Positions 55,876-64,000 of a stretch of DNA of 64,000 nt are shown here, piece after piece. The DNA is taken from positions 1,005,568 to 1,069,567 of the forward strand of contig NZ_CP033455.1 in NCBI RefSeq assembly GCF_009728835.1. Reading direction: 5' to 3'. Position numbers and translations under genes: made by a program. The notes below the pieces were generated by a model that was given only the letters and a program-made list of their open reading frames with translations, did not search any database and had not been told where the DNA came from. Every line of letters begins with the position of its first letter. The first letter of the stretch is position 1. Origin of the DNA: Ehrlichia ruminantium. Its GTDB lineage: Bacteria > Pseudomonadota > Alphaproteobacteria > Rickettsiales > Anaplasmataceae.

Positions 55876-56795
55876 TTCACCGTTTGAGGATGAAAAGTTT
55901 TATAATGTTCAATAATACTCTTATAGTCTAAATGAGTATAAATTTGTGTACTAGATAAACTAGCATGACCTAGCAGTTCTTGAACTGACCTAATATCAGC
56001 CCCACCTAAAAATAAATGAGTAGCAAAACTATGACGGAATGCATGAGAAGTTGTAATATCAGGTAATCCTATTTCCCTACGCAGTCTTTGCACTACATTT
56101 GCAAAATAAGTTCTACCAAGTCTTTTACCTTTTACTCCAACAAAAATGTATTGATCATTAGGTCGTGAACCTAAATAATACGGACAACATTCTACATATT
56201 TGTATAAGCTTTCATTTACCAATGACAAAATAGGGACTACTCTCTCCTTATTACCTTTACCAGTAATAAAAATCCCATCTTGCTTAATATCTTGAAATTT
56301 TAAATTAACTGCCTCACTAATTCTGAGACCACATCCATAAAGCAACATCATAATTGCAAAATTACGCATATCTACCCAATCTTGAGGCAATTGCTTATAA
56401 TAATGAAGTATTGTTTCAATGTGAGATGATGTTAACACCTTAGGCAATGGCTTTTTAAGATGTGGTCTAGATAAATAAAATACTGCTTGACTATCTATAC
56501 AATATGTACGTGATAAATAACGAAAAAAATTTTTCAAAGTAGACAATGATCTTGCATTTGTAGCTGCTTCGACTCCACTCGTATATCTATAAGCAAACCA
56601 CCTTCTTAAATCTACAACTTTAATATTAACAATATCATCTAATGTTACACAACATTTCAGATACTTATGCAAAAATTCTATAAACTTATTAAGATCCCGT
56701 ACATAAGAAACAATTGTATTCAAAGAATATCTTTTTTCCTTTTCCATCCATACTGTCCAATCAGTTACTACATTACAAAGCTCTTTACTTGACAT
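55857..56795 (-). CDS. xerC: Tyrosine recombinase XerC
   Basis: Site-specific recombinase that, with XerD, resolves chromosome dimers at dif. The open frame extends to 56852, but its first 19 codons are hydrophobic and unlike the family, so I start at ATG 56795 (MSSKELCNVV), giving 312 residues. The N-terminal SAM-like core-binding domain is followed by the catalytic set: Arg in GCGLRISEA, Lys in GKGNKERVVP, HAFRHSFATHL, LGHASLSSTQIY with the tyrosine nucleophile, and the closing FHP. THLDY after the tyrosine fits XerC better than XerD. Confidence 0.93.
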   Translation of the reverse strand: MSSKELCNVVTDWTVWMEKEKRYSLNTIVSYVRDLNKFIEFLHKYLKCCVTLDDIVNIKVVDLRRWFAYRYTSGVEAATNARSLSTLKNFFRYLSRTYCIDSQAVFYLSRPHLKKPLPKVLTSSHIETILHYYKQLPQDWVDMRNFAIMMLLYGCGLRISEAVNLKFQDIKQDGIFITGKGNKERVVPILSLVNESLYKYVECCPYYLGSRPNDQYIFVGVKGKRLGRTYFANVVQRLRREIGLPDITTSHAFRHSFATHLFLGGADIRSVQELLGHASLSSTQIYTHLDYKSIIEHYKTFHPQTVKKITDC

Positions 56796-57040
56796 ACATT
56801 TAAAATTAAATAGTAATATAATAAAAATACCACACAACCAATAAAAAAACACTCAATAGCCTTTATAAAAGCATCACAAATATAATACATACTGATATAT
56901 TTCAAAGTTACTATATTACCTATCACACATAAAATAATACCAAATACAATCAGCAACAGCTCTACGTCTCTTAACACTAGATAATATATAACAAATAATA
57001 TATACTTTTTAACTGGTTTCTTAATATAAATAGGTAAAAA

Positions 57041-58024
57041 ATGAAAACCACTATTTTAGGTGCAGGATCATTTGGAACAGCAATAGCAATTGTACTTTCA
57101 TCATATGGTATACCTGTTAATCTATGGGGACGCAACCACGAAAGTATCAGATCTATAAAAACTCATAGGGAAAACCTAAAGTATTTACCTAAATACCAAC
57201 TACCAGATAACATATACGTAACCAGCAACATAGATGAAGTATTATCTGACAATAATATCTGTATAATTATAACAATTCCAACACAACAATTACGTAGTGT
57301 ATGTTTTCACATACAACAGAAACAACACATGTGTAAAAATATTCCTATTTTAATCTGTAGCAAAGGTATTGAAATCACATCTCTTAAATTTCCTGGTGAA
57401 ATAGCAAAGGAAATTTTACCAAATAACCCGATTTTTATATTATCTGGTCCAAGTTTTGCCAAAGAAATTGCAGAAAACCTTCCTTGTAGTATAGTTCTTG
57501 CTGGAGATAATCAAGAACTGGGTTTATCACTGATAGATAAAATAAGTAGTAACGTATTCAAAATAACATATAGCCAAGACATCATAGGCATACAAATTGG
57601 CGCTGCTTTAAAAAATATTATTGCAATTGCCTGTGGCATAATCACTGGAAAAGATTTAGGTAACAATGCTATTGCCACTGTCATCACTAAAGGAATGAAC
57701 GAAATTAAAACACTATATATAGCAAAAAATAACTCCATAGATTTTCATACACTAATTGGACCATCATGTCTTGGAGATCTAATATTAACATGTACAACTG
57801 CATATTCACGCAATATGTCATTTGGATTGGAAATCGGCAAAGGTAAAAATATACACAAACTAAGAGATAATAACTTCAACCTTGTAGAGGGTATCAGTAC
57901 TGTCAAACCATTGATATTATTAGCAGAAAAACTTAATATAGACCTACCAATTTGTTCATCTATTTATAACTTATTGTATAAGGACATGTCATTAGATAAG
58001 ACCATTTCAAATATACTATCTTAA
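57041..58024 (+). CDS. gpsA: Glycerol-3-phosphate dehydrogenase [NAD(P)+]
   Basis: Reduces dihydroxyacetone phosphate to sn-glycerol 3-phosphate, the backbone for phospholipids. The 327 residues start with the dinucleotide-binding GAGSFGTA at 7-14. They continue with [10 protein letters not shown] near 145, the substrate region [13 protein letters not shown] near 188 with the catalytic lysine, [13 protein letters not shown] near 210, and LGDLILTCT near 245. An AGG lies about 7 bases before the ATG. It is divergent from xerC. Confidence 0.97.
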   Translation: MKTTILGAGSFGTAIAIVLSSYGIPVNLWGRNHESIRSIKTHRENLKYLPKYQLPDNIYVTSNIDEVLSDNNICIIITIPTQQLRSVCFHIQQKQHMCKNIPILICSKGIEITSLKFPGEIAKEILPNNPIFILSGPSFAKEIAENLPCSIVLAGDNQELGLSLIDKISSNVFKITYSQDIIGIQIGAALKNIIAIACGIITGKDLGNNAIATVITKGMNEIKTLYIAKNNSIDFHTLIGPSCLGDLILTCTTAYSRNMSFGLEIGKGKNIHKLRDNNFNLVEGISTVKPLILLAEKLNIDLPICSSIYNLLYKDMSLDKTISNILS

Positions 58025-58225
58025 GTAACACTTACTTTTTAATATTTTGATAAGCTTTAGAATACAAATCTTCAAAAGCACAAATGGGACTTAATATCAT
58101 CTACATATATACTAAAAAGCACTGAAAATACTAAATCAACTCAGTTATGTAGTAACCATCCCTTTCTTAAACTTTACCATCAGTATAATCTAATTCAACC
58201 GTCACATAATCCTAGCATACAAAGT

Positions 58226-58351
58226 TTACTACTTATTACTTACTACTTACTACTTACTACTTATTACTTACTACTTACTACTTACTACTTACTACTTACT
58301 ACTTACTACTTACTACTTACTACTTACTACTTACTACTTACTACTTACTAC
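58226..58351. repeat. Heptanucleotide microsatellite, (TTACTAC) x 18
   Basis: 126 bp made of eighteen 7-bp units. Two units near the start read TTATTAC, the rest TTACTAC. No other short-unit repeat of this length occurs in the window. It lies about 200 bp past gpsA and 520 bp past the 3' end of ntrX, so it is outside genes. Such tracts change copy number by slippage. Confidence 0.95.
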
Positions 58352-58872
58352 AATTAATAATGCTACCTAAATTGACTATTTAGTAAAACTAAATTTCTAT
58401 TTATTTGCAGAACTATACATCCTAAAGTACTATACAACATCAACAATTACTTATAAATACTATAATATCATCTTATAGACAAGCGACTAACAAACATGAA
58501 CTATTTATACATTAATATGCACAAACCACAATTTGGGTATGTAATGATATAAGTGACTAAAATTACAGGTTATAACATTATACATATCTTACACATCAAA
58601 AATGTGACAAGCTTCTTTATATTATTATATTTCCCATATAATACCATAGACAGCAAATATAACTAGTAAGAAAGTTACTATTAATCAAAAACATGATAAG
58701 GGTATACTTCGCTATAATACAAGTTAAGCATACCCTATTCAATAAATAAATGTCACAACTTTTAGTACATATGTTTTATATACTAAACTATCAAGTTTGT
58801 AATCACATACCCCACACTTAAAAAACATCATCATGTAAACCACCCTACATAACTAAGAATAACCCTAAAAAG
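58352..58872. other. AT-rich spacer between the microsatellite and ntrX
   Basis: No gene, RNA or array was recognised. It forms the rest of the convergent gpsA/ntrX gap. Confidence 0.35.
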
Positions 58873-60288
58873 TTATTCAGAGATATTACATAATCCTAGA
58901 ATTTTCAATTTACGATGTAATGCAGAACGTTCCATCCCAACAAACTCAGCAGTTTTTGATACATTACCTCCAAAACGTGATAACTGGGTTTTTAAATACT
59001 GTCTTTCAAATTCTTCACGAGCTTTGCGTAATGGTACAGAAATAACCTTAGCACTTAAAACATCATTAATTGGGGAATTAGAAACTATATCTACTGGTAA
59101 ATCCTTTGCAGTAATAACTTCTTTAGGAGATTTCATGATCAATATCCATTCTATCACATTACGCAATTGCCTTAAATTACCTGGCCATTCATACGATTGC
59201 ATTGCTATTAAAGCTTCATCACTTAATACATGAGTACATAAACCTATCTTCTTGCAGATACTATTCATAAAATATCTACACAACTCCGGTATATCAGTAC
59301 AATACTCTACTAAAGATGGAACCCTAATCGGAAGAACATTTAATCTATAATACAAATCTTCACAAAATCTTCCAGCCTTTACTTCACTTTCAATGTCTTT
59401 AGAAGATGATACAATAACTCTCACATCTACACTGACAGGAATTTTACTATTTTCCCGATATATTTTCCCTTCTTGCAACAATCTGAGCAACCTCAATTGA
59501 GTATCATACCTCAAATCCGTCACTTCATCTATAAACAATGTCCCATGATTTGCTTGTTCTATGATCCCAATATGAGGAGGTACCCTATGAGACAATATAT
59601 TATTACTTTCTTCACTGCCAAATATATTAACCAAGTAATTATTAGCTGGTAACATAGATGAATACATCGATATAAATGGAGTATCATATCCTTTTGATTT
59701 CTTATGTATTAATCGAGCAACTACTTCTTTCCCAACCCCAGGTGAACCAGTAATTAGTATACGACTAGACGTAGTGGATGCTTTATTAATCATACTTCTC
59801 AAATTACGTATAACAGGTGAGTTACCTACTATCTCATAATCTTCAAAGGCTGATTTTAATTCATCATTTTCCCTACGCAATCTACCAGACTCTATAGCCC
59901 TCTTTACAACCAATTTTAGTCTACCTTCTGTAAAGGGCTTCTCTATATAATCATACGCACCCATGTGCAGAGATTTTACAGCAGTAGCAATATTACCATG
60001 CCCGCTAATCATAATAACAGGTAGATAAGGATACCTCTCCTTTAATTTCTCTAAAACGCTTAGCCCATCAATATCAGATCCTCTCAACCATATATCTAAT
60101 AATACAACATCAGGCTCTTTTTCATAAGCCATCTTAATTGCAGACAAACCATCAACTGCCAACTTAGTGACATAATTATCATCACTTAATATATCTTTGA
60201 TTAGATTCCTGATATCAACTTCATCATCAACAACTAATACTTCAGAAATATACAATCTTTCCTTGGACATTTCAAAATCCTGTGCCAT
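58873..60288 (-). CDS. ntrX: Response regulator NtrX
   Basis: 471 residues in three parts. The receiver domain (about 14-130) has Asp21/Asp22, phospho-acceptor Asp65 in VVLLDIWLRG and Lys117. The AAA+ domain (about 155-390) has Walker A GSPGVGK at 181-187 and GTLFIDEV at 249-256. A Fis-type helix-turn-helix (about 430-468) ends in NVSKTAEFVGMERSALHRKL. The GAFTGA loop that contacts sigma-54 is missing: the region between FGSEE and GIIEQA is shortened and altered. In Ehrlichia NtrX pairs with the kinase NtrY in nutrient response, and these genomes lack rpoN, so action through another polymerase form is expected. Confidence 0.94.
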   Translation of the reverse strand: MAQDFEMSKERLYISEVLVVDDEVDIRNLIKDILSDDNYVTKLAVDGLSAIKMAYEKEPDVVLLDIWLRGSDIDGLSVLEKLKERYPYLPVIMISGHGNIATAVKSLHMGAYDYIEKPFTEGRLKLVVKRAIESGRLRRENDELKSAFEDYEIVGNSPVIRNLRSMINKASTTSSRILITGSPGVGKEVVARLIHKKSKGYDTPFISMYSSMLPANNYLVNIFGSEESNNILSHRVPPHIGIIEQANHGTLFIDEVTDLRYDTQLRLLRLLQEGKIYRENSKIPVSVDVRVIVSSSKDIESEVKAGRFCEDLYYRLNVLPIRVPSLVEYCTDIPELCRYFMNSICKKIGLCTHVLSDEALIAMQSYEWPGNLRQLRNVIEWILIMKSPKEVITAKDLPVDIVSNSPINDVLSAKVISVPLRKAREEFERQYLKTQLSRFGGNVSKTAEFVGMERSALHRKLKILGLCNISE

Positions 60289-60558
60289 AATTACCTACAA
60301 TACTAATGAAATACTGCAAACACAATGTACTCCTTAAAAGTACACCTCATAATACTATCACACACATTAATGATCAACAACCAATATATTAAATTCATTA
60401 TTTTTTATTTATGAATTTAAACACATTATAAAAATTAGTTATCATTATTACTAATTTATCAAACATAGGCTTCCTATATATCCAAAAAAGTAAATAAACC
60501 AGTGAAAAAAGAACTTATCATTAATTTTGTCAACCTATAATAACCAATTATTAATAAA

Positions 60559-61386
60559 TTACTTAACTATATCTACCTTACCTGGAATACGCATATCTAT
60601 AGTTTTCCATACCAAAAATTCACTTGAAGCTTTATACATATCTAATAAATTACACCAAACAACATAAGCTTCTTCTTTAGGTAATTTTATATTTAAACCA
60701 CTTGATAAAACTATATCCCACCAACTATTATCAACATAGGTTACAGAAGATACCATACCACTAACAATACTATTATCATTTATTATCTTGCGGATAAAAT
60801 CTAAATGACTTAATGCTTTATCTCCATATATTGAAGTCAAATCATCACGTATGTTACAATCATCAATAATCACATGCCCTAAATCATCAATTAGAGCATT
60901 TTTACGATCATGATACCAATTTGCAAAAGGAGAATACTCTTGAATTGCTATCTCTAAAGTACTAGGCAACACTCTTCTTACTGATACATCCTTAATCCAC
61001 TGATGACTAGATATTATTTTATTCCTCAACTCACTTAAAGACACAAAAAAGATAGATCTTGCATCAACAAGCTTTCGTATATCATCTGAATTTACATGTT
61101 CATTACCATTGATAATTATTTCATTAACAGCAAATCCATAGTTCACCAGCTGATCTGATAAATTATATAGCATAACAAGAGAATAATTTTCTATTTTATT
61201 AGTGATTTTAGTTGTAAGAAAACACGTAACCACAACACTAATAACAATTGCAACAATTAAACCCTTATAAGAAACATTTACCTTCTTTTTATCCACCTTA
61301 GAGGTATAAGAATTCTCAACATTATTTAAAAATTGACGCTCGTTTATACCTATAAGATCACCAATTCCTTTTATAATAGTTTTCAT
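60559..61386 (-). CDS. ftsQ: Cell division protein FtsQ
   Basis: 275 residues, a bitopic inner-membrane protein of the divisome. A short cytoplasmic part is followed by one membrane helix near residues 43-61 (KGLIVAIVISVVVTCFLTTK). A POTRA domain (about 85-155) follows, with VNEIIINGNEHVNSDDIRKL, then the FtsQ domain with IKDVSVRRVLPSTLEIAIQE and ALIDDLGHVI. It retains the FtsQ layout although Ehrlichia has a reduced cell wall. No ddl or ftsA gene is beside it in the window. Confidence 0.92.
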   Translation of the reverse strand: MKTIIKGIGDLIGINERQFLNNVENSYTSKVDKKKVNVSYKGLIVAIVISVVVTCFLTTKITNKIENYSLVMLYNLSDQLVNYGFAVNEIIINGNEHVNSDDIRKLVDARSIFFVSLSELRNKIISSHQWIKDVSVRRVLPSTLEIAIQEYSPFANWYHDRKNALIDDLGHVIIDDCNIRDDLTSIYGDKALSHLDFIRKIINDNSIVSGMVSSVTYVDNSWWDIVLSSGLNIKLPKEEAYVVWCNLLDMYKASSEFLVWKTIDMRIPGKVDIVK

Positions 61387-62386
61387 AACAGTACTACGCC
61401 TCTCAATTCAAACATCCTAATAATTCAGCAGTACTTACTAATAGCACAAATATAATAATGCATATTTTCATTCAAACTACTAACTGATTACTATACTAAC
61501 AAAAAGCAAAATATCTAACCAGCTACTATATTATGAAATCACTTATACAAAGCTGATTACAACAGTAAGACACCTCTAATCCTTCTTAATATAATAAAAT
61601 ATTCCTCCTTAGCAAAATAACTTTATAGTACAATTTAAAGCTACAAGCATTATATGAAATCCAAAGACAATATCAAAAACATAATACAAGATATAAACTA
61701 AAGTTGATAAAAACTAATATACTAAAGGCAAGAAACAGATTTAACCCAATAAACAAAAACACTCATTTGATAAAATTATAAAAAGATATATTTTTCTAAT
61801 ATGAATAACGAATTATCAAAGAAATGTAATAAATAACCAAAGGTATTTTTATACTAACATATGTATATATTCACAATAAATAAATTTACCCTAAAAAGAC
61901 TTTTTATTACTTTTACAAGACCATAACATAAACATATTTTTATAAGAACATCAAATAACTTTTACAAGCCATAATTACACACTGACATTAGTTCTTTGTT
62001 GTTAACCTATAACAACAGTCATCAAAATCAACGACTAATCAAATAATGGAATCCTATTCTAATATTGCAATTTTGATATTAAATAAAAACATTACCTGTA
62101 AAAATCACTTACAAAATTTTATTCAAAACACCAATAATAAGCTTATCTCTAACAAAAACTTAGCCACAGGAATAATAAAGCATTTTACATGTATATAACA
62201 ATACACAAATCTCGTAAAACATATAACACGCTTTATATCACATTAAAATTATTAATACAAGTAGTTAACTCATAGACTAAGATTAATCAACAACATTTAA
62301 TACATAATTAAAATATACTAAATACAACCATGATTATAATGTACAACACATAAAAAAAACTGCCAGTATGATAAAATAACAATTTA
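61387..62386. other. 1-kb gap upstream of ftsQ
   Basis: AT-rich DNA between ftsQ and the gshB 3' end, which are on the same strand. A small stem GTTGTTA / TAACAAC lies near 61998. No array, tRNA or coding relic was recognised. Confidence 0.4.
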
Positions 62387-63322
62387 TCAGCTATTACACT
62401 TTGCATAAAATTTTTCTTCAAAACAATCCCAACATTTTTTTTCCAAACACATATTATATAATCTATTAACTTCTAAAATTCCACAAGGAGAAGTAACATT
62501 AATTTCTATTAGATATCCATCTAATACATCTATTCCAGCAAATATTAAGCCCTTTTCTGTTAATTTATGTTCTATTGCTAAACATATATTACGATCTCTA
62601 TCTGACAATTCAGCAGGTTCTGGAACTGATCCAACCCGTAAATTAGTTCTTATTTCCCCAGCAGACAATATTTTACGCTTAAAAACTCCTATTGGTTTAC
62701 CATCTAAAAGTAGAATTCTTTTATCATCATTGATATTTTTTATAAATTTCTGCGCAACAATGGGACATCCATATTTTTCTACCATAAGTGCAACTATTAC
62801 TTTAATATCAATACCATCTTTTACCCTCATAACATCGTTTCCACCATAGCTATATAGAGGTTTTAATACAATATCCTCATGCTCACGATAAAAATCCTGT
62901 AACATAGAATAATCCTCAGTAATTAAAGTACTTGGAATGAAATCATGAAATAACAATGGTAATAATTTTTCAGTACAATCTCGTAGAAACTTAGGATTAT
63001 TTACTATAAGTGGATTTTTCAACTTTTCTAGAATATAAGTTGAAGTAATATATCGCATATCAAAAGGAGGATTTTGACGAATAAATATTATATTCACATT
63101 TTCAAGAAATAATTCTTGTACACCACCAAACTTCAGAGCCCCACTTTCCACAGTCACTAAACAAGCATTAGCAATTGGTACAGTACCTTTTATAGCCAAC
63201 TGACTAGGAGTAAAGAAAAATACAGTATGTCCTCTTATTTGTGCTTCTTGTATAAATTTCACTGATACATCTTTACCAACAACAACATCCTTATCCATCT
63301 GAAAAGCTACAACCAATGTCAT
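62387..63322 (-). CDS. gshB: Glutathione synthetase
   Basis: Joins gamma-glutamylcysteine and glycine with ATP. The frame is open to 63379, but the family start corresponds to MTLVVAFQMD, so I use ATG 63322 (311 residues), which has GAGAG about 9 bases upstream. Features are an N-terminal Rossmann-like domain (FIRQNPPFDMRYI near 95) and the ATP-grasp part with KPLYSYGGNDVMRV near 155, RILLLDGKPIGVFKR and EINVTSPCGI near 280. It lies just downstream of the 256-bp duplication, which holds its leader region. Confidence 0.95.
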   Translation of the reverse strand: MTLVVAFQMDKDVVVGKDVSVKFIQEAQIRGHTVFFFTPSQLAIKGTVPIANACLVTVESGALKFGGVQELFLENVNIIFIRQNPPFDMRYITSTYILEKLKNPLIVNNPKFLRDCTEKLLPLLFHDFIPSTLITEDYSMLQDFYREHEDIVLKPLYSYGGNDVMRVKDGIDIKVIVALMVEKYGCPIVAQKFIKNINDDKRILLLDGKPIGVFKRKILSAGEIRTNLRVGSVPEPAELSDRDRNICLAIEHKLTEKGLIFAGIDVLDGYLIEINVTSPCGILEVNRLYNMCLEKKCWDCFEEKFYAKCNS

Positions 63323-63387
63323 ACTTATTTCTCTCTTGAATTTATCAAACTTAATATTTTCTACTATACAAGGCAACAACCTCTAAC

Positions 63388-63899
63388 AGAGTCTTTTTAT
63401 ATATTTTAAAAATAACAAATACTAGTTTCCATACACCATATGTATCAACTTAACTTACATATTACTAATAAAAATATTCAAATTCATTTTGCAATAATAT
63501 CACATTTTACCAAGTACCAGTTTCAGTAAAACTTATCAGCATATATTTTTACAATTTATATAAACATTATGCTGTATTAGCTAATAAAATTAAGGATAAC
63601 AATGTAATTACATATATTAACCTGTACATTACCTATAAACCTAAGAGTCTTTTTATATATTTTAAAAATAACAAATACTAGTTTCCATACACCATATGTA
63701 TCAACTTAACTTACATATTACTAATAAAAATATTCAAATTCATTTTGCAATAATATTACATTTTACCAAGTACCAGTTTTAATAAAACTTATCAGCATAT
63801 ATTTTTACAATTTATATAAACATTATGCTGTATTAGTTAATAAAATTAAGGATAACAATGTAATTACATATATTAACCTGTACATTACCTATAAACCTA
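63388..63899. repeat. 256-bp direct tandem duplication upstream of gshB
   Basis: 63388-63643 is repeated at 63644-63899 with only a few differences, for example TATCACATT/TATTACATT, TTTCAGTAAA/TTTTAATAAA and TTAGCTAA/TTAGTTAA. It is the longest unit in the window. Its first copy starts 65 bp before the gshB start codon, so both copies carry the likely promoter region of gshB. Confidence 0.93.
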
Positions 63900-64000
63900 A
63901 CTGATATATTCGAAAAACATCAACATATAGCAGATAACTTATTCTATATTTTAATACCAGAAAGTACAAAATTCATATGCTTAAGGATCAATTTTTTTAT

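Noticed and set aside
56768-56977. Hydrophobic minus-strand frame and the N-terminal extension of xerC
   Set aside because: The residues before ATG 56795 do not fit XerC, and the overlapping frame looks like AT-rich chance coding.
63977-64000. ATG start of a gene at the right edge
   Set aside because: Only eight codons are visible and there is no convincing ribosome site, so it cannot be told from chance.

Overview
The window looks like chromosome from an AT-rich obligate intracellular alphaproteobacterium of the order Rickettsiales, genus Ehrlichia, and most likely E. ruminantium. Three things point there. The genes are single housekeeping genes with Anaplasmataceae features: a stand-alone CoaB, a long PurL with a separate PurQ, an NtrX without the sigma-54 contact motif, and a ChpT-type phosphotransferase. 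The gaps between genes are very long. Those gaps are full of different long tandem repeats, which is the published hallmark of E. ruminantium. The species is an inference; the genus is close to certain.

Layout. 1-8.4 kb: carB (+), a small coiled-coil protein and fumC (-), coaB (+). 8.4-15.4 kb: pyrC (+), a 160-bp repeat array, an 84-bp inverted-repeat pair, then lipB, purN, pepA and a truncated pepA copy (all -). 16.5-19.1 kb: an exported intradiol-dioxygenase-like protein (+), a perfect 107-bp inverted repeat around a flipped 273-bp segment, and a 167-173-bp array. 19.1-30.6 kb: clpB (-), an SDR (+), a 132-bp array, groEL/groES (-), radC (+), a 133-bp array, purQ (-), and a possible gene relic plus a 223-bp repeat. 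30.6-41.2 kb: mnmG (+), a 190-bp array, glpX (-), a degenerate LytM lipoprotein (+), a 156-bp array, a PAS_5 protein, a small ORF with bioB, the RNase P RNA, a decayed array, and a ligA BRCT pseudogene. 41.5-52.5 kb: purL, folK (+), a Cys-rich exported protein and an M48/TPR protease (-), rsfS and a PAS/degenerate-GGDEF protein (+), a 171-bp array, chpT (-). 52.6-64 kb: purM (+), 159-bp and 141-bp arrays, xerC (-), gpsA (+), an 18-copy heptanucleotide repeat, ntrX, ftsQ and gshB (-), and a 256-bp duplication upstream of gshB.

Function. The genes cover de novo purine (purL, purQ, purM, purN) and pyrimidine (carB, pyrC) synthesis, cofactors (biotin, lipoate, CoA, folate, glutathione), protein quality control (clpB, groESL, pepA, M48 protease), the cell envelope and division (ftsQ, LytM lipoprotein, gpsA), and signalling (ntrX, chpT, PAS/GGDEF-like). 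Almost all are transcribed singly. The only tight pairs are groES-groEL and the small ORF with bioB. No rRNA or tRNA gene was found.

The most notable structure is not a gene. Ten of thirteen repeat arrays lie between convergent genes. Several arrays start inside the last codons or stop codon of a neighbouring gene, as if grown outward from gene 3' ends. Two long inverted repeats enclose segments whose strand composition is reversed, and one of these segments is an inverted copy of the adjacent array.
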